From: Streptomyces roseus
Lineage (GTDB): Bacteria > Actinomycetota > Actinomycetes > Streptomycetales > Streptomycetaceae
NCBI RefSeq assembly: GCF_001044425.1
Contig: NZ_LFML01000006.1
Span: 163,928-227,927 of the forward strand
Reading direction: 5' to 3'
DNA length: 64,000 nt
Part shown: piece by piece, positions 8,377 through 16,899 of the stretch
Position numbering within the stretch: position 1 is the first letter of the stretch
Layout of the letters: each line of letters begins with the position of its first letter
The notes under the pieces: model-generated
Seen by the model: only the letters and a program-made list of their open reading frames with translations
Told to the model about the DNA's origin: nothing
The model's database searches: none
Program-made: the position numbers and the translations under genes

Positions 8377-8552
8377 AAGGTCAGGGTCGTTCGGCCTGAC
8401 TGAAACCGCAGGTCGAATGCGGTATCGGCGCGGGTGGTCGGTGGAGATGCGGGACCTTCGGACGTCGGATCGGGACCAACGCGGCCCCAAATGATCGATC
8501 AAAAGGCGTGCAATGGAGTCAAGCGATGACGCGACGGAAGAAGGTGCCGGCC

Positions 8553-10823
8553 ATGACTGCCCCTGCTGCGCAGACCACGAAGAACGGCGAGGCCTGGGAA
8601 GGCTTCAAGGGCGGTTTGTGGCGCGACGCCATCGACGTCCGCGACTTCATCCAGCAGAACTACACGCCGTACGAGGGCGGCGACGAGTTCCTGGCCGGGC
8701 CCACCCCCCGTACCACCGCCGTGTGGAAGGCCGTCACCGACACGTTCCCCGAGGAGCGCGCCAAGGGCGTCCTCGACGTCGCGTACGACATCCCCTCGAC
8801 CATCACCGCGCACGCGCCCGGCTACATCGACCGCGACAAGGACCTGATCGTCGGCCTCCAGACCGACGCCCCGCTCAAGCGGGCCATCATGCCCAACGGA
8901 GGCTGGCGCATGGTCGCCGGCGCCCTGGAGACCTACGGCTACCCGGTCTCCGAGGAGCTGGAGAAGGTCTTCACGCAGTACCGCAAGACGCACAACGCCG
9001 GTGTCTTCGACGCCTACACCCCCGAGATCCGCGCCGCCCGCAAGGCCGGCGTGGTCACCGGGCTGCCGGACGCGTACGGCCGCGGCCGCATCATCGGCGA
9101 CTACCGCCGCGTGGCCCTGTACGGCGTCGACCGCCTCATCGCGGTCAAGAAGGAGGAGAAGGAGGAGCTGAACTCCCTCTCCGCGAGCCCCCGCCCGCTG
9201 GAGGAGACGATCCGCCTGCGCGAGGAGCTCGCCGAGCAGATCCGCGCGCTCGCCGAGCTCAAGGCGATGGCCGCCTCCTACGGCCACGACATCTCGGGCC
9301 CCGCCCGCACCGGCCGCGAAGCCATCCAGTGGCTGTACTTCGCGTACCTGGCCGCCGTGAAGGAGCAGAACGGCGCGGCCATGTCGCTCGGCCGGACCTC
9401 CACGTTCGTCGACGTCTACCTCCAGCGCGACATCGAGGCCGGCCTCCTGACGGAGGAGCGGGCCCAGGAGCTCGTCGACGACTTCATCATCAAGCTGCGG
9501 ATCGTGCGCTTCCTGCGCACGCCCGAGTACGACGAGCTGTTCTCCGGCGACCCGACCTGGGTGACCGAATCCATCGCCGGCATGGGCGAGGACGGCCGCC
9601 CGCTGGTCACCCGTACCTCCTTCCGCTACCTCCAGACCCTCTACAACCTGGGCCCGGCCCCCGAGCCGAACATGACCGTCTTCTGGTCACCGCGGCTGCC
9701 GCAGGGCTTCAAGGAGTTCTGCGCCCGCGTCTCCATCGACACCTCCTCGGTGCAGTACGAGTCCGACGAGCTGATGCGCCCGCGCTTCGGCGACGACACC
9801 GCGATCGCCTGCTGCGTGTCCGCGATGCCGGTCGGCAAGCAGATGCAGTACTTCGGCGCCCGCGTGAACCTCGCCAAGACCCTGCTCTACGCGATCAACG
9901 GCGGCCGGGACGAGAAGTCCGGCGCCCAGGTCGGCCCGGCGAGCGGCGCCATCACCTCGGAGGTCCTCGACTACGACGAGGTCATGGCCAAGTTCGACAC
10001 GCAGCTGGAGTGGCTCGCCGACACCTACGTCCACGCGCTGAACGTCATCCACTACATGCACGACAAGTACGCGTACGAGCGCATCGAGATGGCGCTCCAC
10101 GACCGCGACGTGCGCCGCACGATGGCCTGCGGCATCGCCGGCCTGTCGGTCGCCGCCGACTCGCTGGCCGCCATCAAGTACGCCAGGGTCACCGCACACC
10201 GCGACGGGACGGGCCTGGTCACCGACTACACGGTCGAGGGCGAATACCCGGCCTACGGCAACAACGACGACCGGGTCGACTCCATCGCCGTCCGGCTGGT
10301 CGAGGAGTTCATGCGCAAGGTGCGCCGCCACCCGACGTACCGCGGCGCCGAGCACACCCAGTCGGTGCTGACGATCACCTCGAACGTCGTCTACGGCAAG
10401 AAGACCGGCAACACCCCGGACGGCCGCCGCGCGGGCGAGCCGTTCTCCCCGGGCGCCAACCCGATGAACGGCCGCGACACGCACGGCTACGTCACCTCGG
10501 CGCTGTCGGTCGCGAAGCTGCCGTACGAGGAGGCCGAGGACGGCATCTCGCTGACCAACACCGTCACCCCCGACGGCCTGGGCCGCACCCCCGAGGAGCG
10601 GATCAAGAACCTGGCGGGCGTCCTCGACGGCTACATGGCGAGCGACGGCTTCCACATGAACGTCAACGTCCTCGACCGCGAGGTGCTGCGGGACGCCATG
10701 GAACACCCGGAGAACCACCCGCAGCTGACCATCCGGGTCAGCGGCTACGCGGTGAACTTCGTCCGCCTCACGCGGGACCAGCAGCTCGACGTGCTGAACC
10801 GCACCTTCCACGGCTCGCTGTAA
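8553..10823 (+). CDS. pflB: pyruvate formate-lyase (formate C-acetyltransferase)
   Basis: A 756-residue cytoplasmic glycyl-radical enzyme that splits pyruvate with CoA into acetyl-CoA and formate. It is near full length compared with the 760-residue E. coli PflB and collinear with it. The active-site pair is Cys420-Cys421 ('IACCVSAM'), and the radical glycine is Gly731 in 'TIRVSGYAV'. Other conserved blocks are '[14 protein letters not shown]', '[22 protein letters not shown]' (in part) and '[20 protein letters not shown]'. I prefer the ATG at 8553 (GGAAGAAGG ribosome site, E. coli-like N-terminus); ATG at 8526 and GTG at 8508 are also open. The radical form is destroyed by oxygen. The activase follows, and a Rex-type operator lies upstream. 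Confidence 0.96.
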   Translation: MTAPAAQTTKNGEAWEGFKGGLWRDAIDVRDFIQQNYTPYEGGDEFLAGPTPRTTAVWKAVTDTFPEERAKGVLDVAYDIPSTITAHAPGYIDRDKDLIVGLQTDAPLKRAIMPNGGWRMVAGALETYGYPVSEELEKVFTQYRKTHNAGVFDAYTPEIRAARKAGVVTGLPDAYGRGRIIGDYRRVALYGVDRLIAVKKEEKEELNSLSASPRPLEETIRLREELAEQIRALAELKAMAASYGHDISGPARTGREAIQWLYFAYLAAVKEQNGAAMSLGRTSTFVDVYLQRDIEAGLLTEERAQELVDDFIIKLRIVRFLRTPEYDELFSGDPTWVTESIAGMGEDGRPLVTRTSFRYLQTLYNLGPAPEPNMTVFWSPRLPQGFKEFCARVSIDTSSVQYESDELMRPRFGDDTAIACCVSAMPVGKQMQYFGARVNLAKTLLYAINGGRDEKSGAQVGPASGAITSEVLDYDEVMAKFDTQLEWLADTYVHALNVIHYMHDKYAYERIEMALHDRDVRRTMACGIAGLSVAADSLAAIKYARVTAHRDGTGLVTDYTVEGEYPAYGNNDDRVDSIAVRLVEEFMRKVRRHPTYRGAEHTQSVLTITSNVVYGKKTGNTPDGRRAGEPFSPGANPMNGRDTHGYVTSALSVAKLPYEEAEDGISLTNTVTPDGLGRTPEERIKNLAGVLDGYMASDGFHMNVNVLDREVLRDAMEHPENHPQLTIRVSGYAVNFVRLTRDQQLDVLNRTFHGSL

Positions 10824-10835
10824 CCCCGCGGACGT

Positions 10836-10872
10836 GCGGTCCGGGGCCGGCCCTCACCCGGCTCCGGACCGC
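10836..10872 (+). terminator. strong hairpin between pflB and pflA
   Basis: A 15-bp stem (GCGGTCCGGGGCCGG with one G-U wobble) closes on a 7-base loop CCCTCAC, 13 bases after the pflB stop and 63 before pflA. There is no T-tract. It could be a partial terminator or a 3'-end stabiliser that leaves the lyase more abundant than its activase. Confidence 0.7.
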
Positions 10873-10935
10873 CCGCCAAGGATCTCCCACCGCGATCGAG
10901 AAACGACGGACCACAGCTCAAGGGGTGCCCCCGCC

Positions 10936-11721
10936 ATGACCGTCCTGCTTCCCCTCCCCACGACCCCGGCCGCTGCGGCGACCCACCGGCCCAGCGAGGG
11001 CTCGGTGCACTCCTGGGACCTGTCCACCGGCGTCGACGGACCCGGCACCCGCTTCGTCACCTTCCTCTCCGGCTGCCCCCTGACCTGCCTGTACTGCCAC
11101 AACCCCGACACCTGGCGGATGCGGGCCGGCAAGCGCACCTCGGCGGACGAGGTCATCGCCGAGGCCCGCAAGTACACGCGGTTCATCGCGGCCTCGGGCG
11201 GCGGCGCCACCGTCTCCGGCGGCGAACCGCTGCTCCAGCCCGTCTTCGCGGGCGAACTGCTGCACCGGCTGAAGCACGAGCTCGCCCTGCACACCGCCCT
11301 GGACACCTCCGGCTTCCTCGGCGCGCGGGCCACCGACGCGCTGCTGCGCGATGTGGACCTCGTCCTCCTGGACATCAAGTCCTGGGACCGGGAGACGTAC
11401 CGGAAGGTGACCGGGCGGCCCCTCCAGCCGACGCTCGACTTCGCCCGCCGCCTCGCCGACCTCGGCAAGGAGGTGCACCTGCGCTTCGTGCTGGTGCCGG
11501 GGCTGACCGATGCCCGGGAGAACGTCGAGGGCGTCGCCGCCTTCGCCGCCGGTCTCGGCAACGTCGCGCGGGTCGACGTACTGCCCTTCCACAAGCTGGG
11601 GGAGGGGAAGTGGGAGGTGCTCGGCAAGGAGTTCGCACTGCACGACACCCCGTCGCCCACGGCGGAGCAGCTCGCACGGGCCAGGGCGGTCTTCGAGGCC
11701 CGGGGGCTGATCGCCGTCTGA
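10936..11721 (+). CDS. pflA: pyruvate formate-lyase activating enzyme (radical SAM)
   Basis: A 261-residue radical SAM enzyme that abstracts hydrogen from the pflB glycine to create the radical. The cluster motif C47-x3-C51-x2-C54 ('CPLTCLYCHNPDTW') binds a 4Fe-4S cluster; 'GGGATVSGGEPLLQP' contributes to SAM binding and 'LDTSG' and 'LLDIKS' follow as in the family. The length suits the activase (E. coli PflA is 246 residues), and there is no extra ferredoxin insert. An AAGGGGTG ribosome site precedes the ATG. It is placed after pflB on the same strand, separated by a hairpin. Confidence 0.95.
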   Translation: MTVLLPLPTTPAAAATHRPSEGSVHSWDLSTGVDGPGTRFVTFLSGCPLTCLYCHNPDTWRMRAGKRTSADEVIAEARKYTRFIAASGGGATVSGGEPLLQPVFAGELLHRLKHELALHTALDTSGFLGARATDALLRDVDLVLLDIKSWDRETYRKVTGRPLQPTLDFARRLADLGKEVHLRFVLVPGLTDARENVEGVAAFAAGLGNVARVDVLPFHKLGEGKWEVLGKEFALHDTPSPTAEQLARARAVFEARGLIAV

Positions 11722-11810
11722 GGCGCGTGAGCTGTGCGGGTCCGTGGCGGGATCACTCGTCCGGCCGACCCGCGCCTAGGTCATAACGGGCCTGATCGGT
11801 ACAGAACGCC

Positions 11811-11816
11811 TAGCGT
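11811..11816 (+). promoter_or_regulatory. leaderless-type -10 box for the membrane cytochrome gene
   Basis: TAGCGT lies 6 bases before the GTG at 11823. No ribosome site is visible, so this gene may start a separate leaderless transcript rather than depend on read-through from pflA, which ends 101 bases upstream. Confidence 0.4.
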
Positions 11817-11822
11817 GGTGCT

Positions 11823-12962
11823 GTGTCCGAGCCCTCAGAAGCCCTCGCCGCGGAGCCGCCGCCGTCGCCGTCCGCGCCCTCCTCCGCGCCTCCGCGCCCG
11901 TCCGCGCCGCCGCTGACGGGGAGCCTCCCGCCGGCCGGACCGTCCGTCACCGCACGGGCGACGCTGGCCGGCACGGTCGTCTCGCTGCTGCTGATCGCCG
12001 CGATCGTGCTCGGCAGCCGGCTCCTGCGCGACTTCGACTCCGCGCTGCTGCCGTACGCCGTCGCCACCGTCTTCCTCGCCTTCGGCGTGGCCTACCGGTA
12101 CACGGTCTGGGTCTCCGCGCCCGGCGCCCGGCGCCTGTTCAAGAAGGGCTTCGGCAGCTTCTTCTCCGCCGCCAACTTCCGCAAGGCACCCACCGCCGTG
12201 CCCCGGATGATCGCCACCTACCTCGGCTTCCAGAAGTTCCTGGGCGCCCGCTCGCGCTCGCGCTGGGCCGCCCATCAGCTGATCTTCTGGGGCTGCCTGC
12301 TGGCCGCGGCCATCACCTTCCCGCTCACCTGGGGCTGGTTCACCTTCACCTCCTCCACCGGCTCGGGACCCGGCTACGAGATGCGGATCTGGGGTTTCAA
12401 GATCCTCGGCGTCAACGCGCTGAACGTCGTCGGCTGGCTGATGTTCCACGGCCTGGACCTCGCCGCCGTGCTGGTCATCCCCGGGGCCTCGTACTTCCTG
12501 TGGCGGCGCATGAAGGACCGCGGTGCCATCACCGGACAGCGCTTCGCCTACGACCTGCTGCCGCTGATCTGCCTGATCGTGATCTCGGTGACCGGGCTGC
12601 TGCTGACCTTCTCGTCGATCTTCCTGCACGGCGGCGGCTACGAGTTCCTGGCCCTGCTGCACATGGTGTCGGTGGTGTTCACCCTCATCTACATCCCGTT
12701 CGGGAAGTTCTTCCACATCGTGCAGCGGCCCGCCGCCGTCGGCATGCAGCTGTTCAAGTACACGGCCCGCCAGGACGAGCAGGTCTTCGCCTGCAAGCGC
12801 TGCGGAGAGCCCGTGGACACCGCCCCGTACGTGGAGAACCTGCGCGCCACGATGCGGGACCTGAAGCTCGACTTCAACGCCTTCGTCGAATACTGCCCGC
12901 GCTGCAAGCGGGTCCTGCGCGGCAACGCCTACCTCGCGCACGTCAAGAAGGGCTTCAAGTGA
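11823..12962 (+). CDS. NarI-like membrane cytochrome b with C-terminal zinc ribbon
   Basis: A 379-residue membrane protein. After a Pro/Ala-rich cytoplasmic tail (residues 1-40) there are about six hydrophobic segments with histidines at 151, 209, 269, 280 and 298. The block 'LLHMVSVVFTLIYIPFGKFFH' has two histidines separated by 17 residues, the spacing and flavour of the heme ligands His187 and His205 in NarI. I therefore infer a diheme quinol-oxidising anchor. Residues 324-361 add two CxxC pairs ('CKRC', 'CPRC'), a rubredoxin- or zinc-ribbon-like tail not found in NarI. It overlaps the molybdoenzyme gene (GTGA). Automated annotation could easily mislabel it a generic transporter. Confidence 0.75.
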   Translation: MSEPSEALAAEPPPSPSAPSSAPPRPSAPPLTGSLPPAGPSVTARATLAGTVVSLLLIAAIVLGSRLLRDFDSALLPYAVATVFLAFGVAYRYTVWVSAPGARRLFKKGFGSFFSAANFRKAPTAVPRMIATYLGFQKFLGARSRSRWAAHQLIFWGCLLAAAITFPLTWGWFTFTSSTGSGPGYEMRIWGFKILGVNALNVVGWLMFHGLDLAAVLVIPGASYFLWRRMKDRGAITGQRFAYDLLPLICLIVISVTGLLLTFSSIFLHGGGYEFLALLHMVSVVFTLIYIPFGKFFHIVQRPAAVGMQLFKYTARQDEQVFACKRCGEPVDTAPYVENLRATMRDLKLDFNAFVEYCPRCKRVLRGNAYLAHVKKGFK

Positions 12963-15277
12963 CCGCGACGGACCCTCCCAAGCCGGCCCCCCTGCCCCTC
13001 GACCCGTCGATCGCCCCGCCCGGCACGCGCAACTTCCGCGACGCGGGCGCGATCCCGGCCGACCAGTGGCACGCCGACCAGAACGGCGAGACCCTCGTCC
13101 CCACCCACTGCTGCTTCTGCGGTGTGCAGTGCGGGATGTACCTGCGCGTGGACCGCGGCGGCAAGGTGTTCGGCGTGGAGCCCCGCAACCACGACATCAA
13201 CCGGATGCGGTTGTGCCCCAAGGGCATCAACGCCTACCAGCAGGTCAACCACCCCGACCGGCTCACCGCCCCGCTGATGCGCCGCTCCCGGGACGAGGAG
13301 TTCCGCGAGTGCTCCTGGGACGAGGCCCTGGACTTCACCGTCTCCGAGATCCGCCGCATCCAGGAGGCGTACGGGAACGACGCGTTCGGGCTGCTCGGCG
13401 GCGCCAGCCTGTTCTCCGAGAAGACCTACCTGGTCGGCAAGTTCGCCCGGGTCGCCCTGAAGACCAAGCACGTCGACTACAACGGCCGCCTGTGCATGGT
13501 CAGCGCCGCGGGCGCCAACAAGCTCGCCTTCGGCATCGACCGGGCCGGCAACCCCTTCTCCGACATCCTCCTCACGGACTGCCTGCTCATCGCCGGGTCC
13601 AACGTGGGGGAGTGCTTCCCCGTGATGACCCAGTACCTGTGGGGGGCGCGGGACCGGGGCGCCACGCTGATCGTGGTGGACCCGCGCGAGACGGCCATCG
13701 CCCGCACCGCCGACATCCACGTCGCGCTGCGGCCCGGCACCGACTCCGCCTTCTTCAACGCCGTCCTGCACGTGATCGTCGCCGAGGGCCTGACCGACGA
13801 GGCCTACCTCGCCGCCCACACCACCGGCTGGGACGAGGTCAAGGCGACCGTCGCGCAGTACCCGCCCACCCGCTCCGCCGAGATCTGCGGGGTGCCCGCG
13901 GAGCAGATCGTCCAGGTCGCACGCGTTTTCGCCGGTGCGGGCAAGGCCATGGCCTGGCACGCCCGCGGCATCGAGCACCACTCCCAGGGCGTCGAGAACT
14001 GCCTCTCCGTCATCAACCTGTGCGTCGCCACCGGCAACATCGGCAAGCCCGGCGCCGGTTACGGGACCATCACCGGCCAGGGCAACGGCCAGGGCGGACG
14101 CGAACACGGCCAGAAGTCCGACCTCCTCCCCGGCGGCCGTTCCATCACCAACCCGGAGCACCGGGCGCAGATCTGCCGGATCTGGGGCATCGAGGAATCC
14201 GAACTCCCCGGCGCCGGCACCTCCATGATGGAGATGGTCTGGCAGATGCAGCGCCGGGAGATCCGCGGCCTCATCGGCATCTGCAACAACCCCTTCGTCT
14301 CCCTTCCCCACTACGCGGTGGTCAAGGACGGCTACGACACCGCCGAGTTCCACGCCCAGTTCGACTTCTTCCTCTCCGAGACCGCGGCCAACGCCCACGT
14401 CGTCTTCCCCGTCACCACCTGGGCCGAGGACGAGGGCGTGATGGCCAACGCCGAGGCCCGCGTGGTCAAGCACAACAAGGCCCAGGAGCCCCCGGCCGGG
14501 GTGCGCACCGACACCTGGGTCATCTGCGAGCTCGCCCGGAGGCTCGGAGCCGGAGCGCACTTCGACTTCCCCGGCTCCCGCGAGGTGTTCGAGGAACTGC
14601 GGATCGCCTCCGCCGGCACGGTCAACGACTACTACGGCATCACCTACGACCGGCTGGAGGAGACGGGCGGGATCGCCTGGCCCTGCCCCTCCACCGAGCA
14701 CCCGGGCACACCCCGGCTGTTCGAGGACGGCCGTACCTACCACCCCGACGGAAAGATCCACCTCCAGGTCGTGGAATGGCATCCGCCCATGGACCCCTAC
14801 ACCGAGGAGTTCCCCCTCTCCCTCACCACCGGCCGAACCGTCGCGCACTTCCTCTCCGGCAACCAGACCCGCCGCCTGGGCGCCCTCGTCGAGCAGACTC
14901 CCCGCCCCTGGGTGGAGGTCCACCCCTCGCACGGCTTCGGGAACGGCGACCCGGTCCGGGTGGTCACCCGCCGCGGCAGCGAGGTCTTCCCGGCCCTGGT
15001 CACCGAGGCCATCCGCCCGGACACCGTCTTCATCCCGTACCACTGGCCCGTCCCGACGGCCGCGAACGCCCTGACCATCGACGCCCTCGACCCCCGCTCG
15101 AAGATCCCCGAGTACAAGGTCTGCGCCGCCCGGATCGAGGCCGCCGAGCACGTCGACGAGGTGCCCGCACCGCCCATGGCCTCGGGCCACGAGGCCTACC
15201 CGGAGGTCCAGGCCTCCCGCACCGACCGCCTGCCCCCCACGTCCCCGCAGGGCCGTGGCACGGCGGAGAGGAGCTGA
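12959..15277 (+). CDS. molybdopterin (Mo-bisPGD) oxidoreductase, nitrate-reductase-like
   Basis: A 772-residue catalytic subunit of the DMSO-reductase superfamily. The N-terminal 4Fe-4S site is C51-x2-C54-x3-C58 with C86 in 'RLCPKG'. The predicted Mo ligand is Cys179 in 'NGRLCMVSA'; a Cys-Met pair is typical of NasA/NarB/NapA nitrate reductases, while formate dehydrogenases have (Sec/Cys)-His. The 'TGQGNGQGGREHG' segment also resembles assimilatory nitrate reductase. There is no twin-arginine signal, so the protein should be cytoplasmic, and no C-terminal 2Fe-2S domain. The GTG at 12959 overlaps the preceding stop. Substrate is inferred as nitrate; formate or another oxyanion remains possible. 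Confidence 0.88.
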   Translation: MTATDPPKPAPLPLDPSIAPPGTRNFRDAGAIPADQWHADQNGETLVPTHCCFCGVQCGMYLRVDRGGKVFGVEPRNHDINRMRLCPKGINAYQQVNHPDRLTAPLMRRSRDEEFRECSWDEALDFTVSEIRRIQEAYGNDAFGLLGGASLFSEKTYLVGKFARVALKTKHVDYNGRLCMVSAAGANKLAFGIDRAGNPFSDILLTDCLLIAGSNVGECFPVMTQYLWGARDRGATLIVVDPRETAIARTADIHVALRPGTDSAFFNAVLHVIVAEGLTDEAYLAAHTTGWDEVKATVAQYPPTRSAEICGVPAEQIVQVARVFAGAGKAMAWHARGIEHHSQGVENCLSVINLCVATGNIGKPGAGYGTITGQGNGQGGREHGQKSDLLPGGRSITNPEHRAQICRIWGIEESELPGAGTSMMEMVWQMQRREIRGLIGICNNPFVSLPHYAVVKDGYDTAEFHAQFDFFLSETAANAHVVFPVTTWAEDEGVMANAEARVVKHNKAQEPPAGVRTDTWVICELARRLGAGAHFDFPGSREVFEELRIASAGTVNDYYGITYDRLEETGGIAWPCPSTEHPGTPRLFEDGRTYHPDGKIHLQVVEWHPPMDPYTEEFPLSLTTGRTVAHFLSGNQTRRLGALVEQTPRPWVEVHPSHGFGNGDPVRVVTRRGSEVFPALVTEAIRPDTVFIPYHWPVPTAANALTIDALDPRSKIPEYKVCAARIEAAEHVDEVPAPPMASGHEAYPEVQASRTDRLPPTSPQGRGTAERS

Positions 15278-15284
15278 CCCCGCC

Positions 15285-15884
15285 ATGATGGGCCGCACGA
15301 TCTTCATCGACCCGGGTCGCTGCATCGGCTGCCAGGCCTGTGTCTCCGCCTGTCGCGAATGCGACTCCCACCGCGGCAAATCGATGATCCACCTGGACTA
15401 CACCGACCCCGGCATGTCCGTCGCCTCCCTTCCGACCGTGTGCATGCACTGCGAGGACCCGGTCGCCCCCTGCGCCGAGGTCTGCCCCGCCGACGCGATC
15501 CTGGTGACCGCCGACGGTGTGGTCCAGCAGGCCGACACCACCCGCTGCATCGGCTGCGCCAACTGCGTCAACGCCTGCCCCTTCGGCGTCCCGAAGATCG
15601 ACCTCCAGGCGAAGCTGCAGATGAAGTGCAACCTCTGCTACGACCGCACGGCCTACGGCCTGGCCCCGATGTGCGCCACCGTCTGCCCGACCGGTGCCCT
15701 CTTCTACGGAACCCTCGAAGAGCTCCAGGCCGAACGCCCCGGTGTCCAGGTCGCCGACTCCTTCGCCTTCGGCGACGTGATGGTCAGCACGGGCGTCGCG
15801 ATGGTCGTCCCCGCCGACAAGGTCCAGTGGCCCGTCCCCGGCGGCCTGCCCGTCGTCGAGATCAACGGAGTGGATGTCCGATGA
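15285..15884 (+). CDS. four-cluster 4Fe-4S ferredoxin subunit (DmsB/NrfC type)
   Basis: A 199-residue electron-transfer subunit. Sixteen cysteines form four clusters of four: C13/16/19/23, C53/56/63/67, C88/91/94/98 and C115/118/130/134. This is the arrangement of the beta subunits of DMSO, polysulfide and formate-nitrite type complexes; there is no Trp substitution as in NarH. One extra cysteine (C26) follows the first motif. No signal peptide or membrane helix is present, so it should sit with the molybdo-subunit in the cytoplasm. The ATG at 15285 has a GAGAGGAG ribosome site, and its stop overlaps the Rieske start. Confidence 0.93.
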   Translation: MMGRTIFIDPGRCIGCQACVSACRECDSHRGKSMIHLDYTDPGMSVASLPTVCMHCEDPVAPCAEVCPADAILVTADGVVQQADTTRCIGCANCVNACPFGVPKIDLQAKLQMKCNLCYDRTAYGLAPMCATVCPTGALFYGTLEELQAERPGVQVADSFAFGDVMVSTGVAMVVPADKVQWPVPGGLPVVEINGVDVR

Positions 15885-16534
15885 GCCTGACCGAACCGCC
15901 CCCGCCCGCCACGGGACCGGAACTCGCGGGAGAGGACGCCGCCGAGCGGCTGCGCGACCGGATCAGCGCCGACTCCCTCACCACCCGCCGCGACTACCTG
16001 CGGATCGTGGCCACCGTCTCGGGCGGCCTCGCCATCGGCGGCGTGGGCGTCGCCTCCGGCATCCTGCACCGGCACGGCGACAGCGAGAGCCTGCCCCGGA
16101 CCAAGAAGGTCGCCGACCGGCTGGCGCCGGGAGAGTCCGTCGCCTTCCGCTTCCCCGGAGACGAGGACCGGGCCCTGGCCGTACGGCTGTCGGACGGCGC
16201 CCTCGTCGGCTACTCCGCCGTCTGCACCCACCTGGCCTGCGCCGTGCTGTGGCGCGAGGACCGGGGCGCCGACGGGGAGCTGTACTGCCCCTGCCACGAG
16301 GGCGTCTTCGACGCCCGCACCGGCGGGGGGACCGCGGGCCCGCCGCCGCGCCCGCTCCCCAGGATCTTCCTGACCGAGGAGACCGACGGCAGCGTCTGGG
16401 CCGTCGCCACCGCCCGGTCGGGAGAGTCGGCGCGGGAAGCCCTGTGCCGGCAGTTCGGCGAGGACCGGCCCGACATGGCCCGCCGGCTCGGCTGCCCCGG
16501 CGCGGACCGGGCCACCGAGAGCAGGCGCACATGA
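15881..16534 (+). CDS. Rieske 2Fe-2S protein with Tat-type anchor
   Basis: A 217-residue Rieske protein. Cluster ligands are C115-T-H117-L-A-C120 and C136-P-C138-H139, so a disulfide-stabilised, bc1-type cluster is expected (the usual CTHLGC is CTHLAC here). Residues 35-62 read as a twin-arginine sequence ('TRRDYLRIV') followed by a Gly/Ala/Val hydrophobic helix, consistent with Tat export and retention as a membrane anchor outside the cytoplasm. The N-terminal extension before the arginines is about 35 residues. The gene overlaps its neighbours by 4 bases on both sides. Rieske subunits accompany nitrate reductase in haloarchaeal nar operons, a useful parallel. Confidence 0.92.
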   Translation: MSLTEPPPPATGPELAGEDAAERLRDRISADSLTTRRDYLRIVATVSGGLAIGGVGVASGILHRHGDSESLPRTKKVADRLAPGESVAFRFPGDEDRALAVRLSDGALVGYSAVCTHLACAVLWREDRGADGELYCPCHEGVFDARTGGGTAGPPPRPLPRIFLTEETDGSVWAVATARSGESAREALCRQFGEDRPDMARRLGCPGADRATESRRT

Positions 16535-16899
16535 GCGACGGCGCCCTGCCTCCGCGCCCGGACTACCAGCCGGGCAGCGCCCAGCCCCGCCTGAACCGGC
16601 CGGTGCGCGAGCGGTATCCGCAGATCCGCCCCACCAGCGGCTACGGAGACCCGCGGATCCGGCACACGGGCCCCGGTCCGGGCGCCGGCTCCGAACAGGA
16701 GCCGGAGCGCTCCGCGAAGCTCAACGCCCGCCTGGCCCTGGCCCTCACGGTCGTGATCGGCCAGCTCTGGGCGCTGACGGTGACCGTCAACGAGTGGATG
16801 GAAGGCAACACCGGCACGGCCTGGTGGGCTGCGGGATTCCTGATCCTGTCCTTCCTCGTCGTGCTGGGACTGTGGCTCCTCGACCCGAAGGACCGATGA
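16531..16899 (+). CDS. small two-helix membrane protein of the redox operon
   Basis: A 122-residue protein with a polar, Pro/Arg-rich N-terminal half and two hydrophobic helices at about residues 66-84 and 95-116, joined by a short loop. No metal-binding motif is visible. It overlaps both the Rieske gene and narK by 4 bases, so it is made as part of the same set; a structural or assembly role in the membrane complex is inferred from position alone. I do not recognise the family. Confidence 0.8.
   Translation: MSDGALPPRPDYQPGSAQPRLNRPVRERYPQIRPTSGYGDPRIRHTGPGPGAGSEQEPERSAKLNARLALALTVVIGQLWALTVTVNEWMEGNTGTAWWAAGFLILSFLVVLGLWLLDPKDR

Noticed and set aside
12959..15277. Formate dehydrogenase assignment
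   Set aside because: The Mo-ligand Cys is followed by Met, not the His of formate dehydrogenases; kept only as an alternative.
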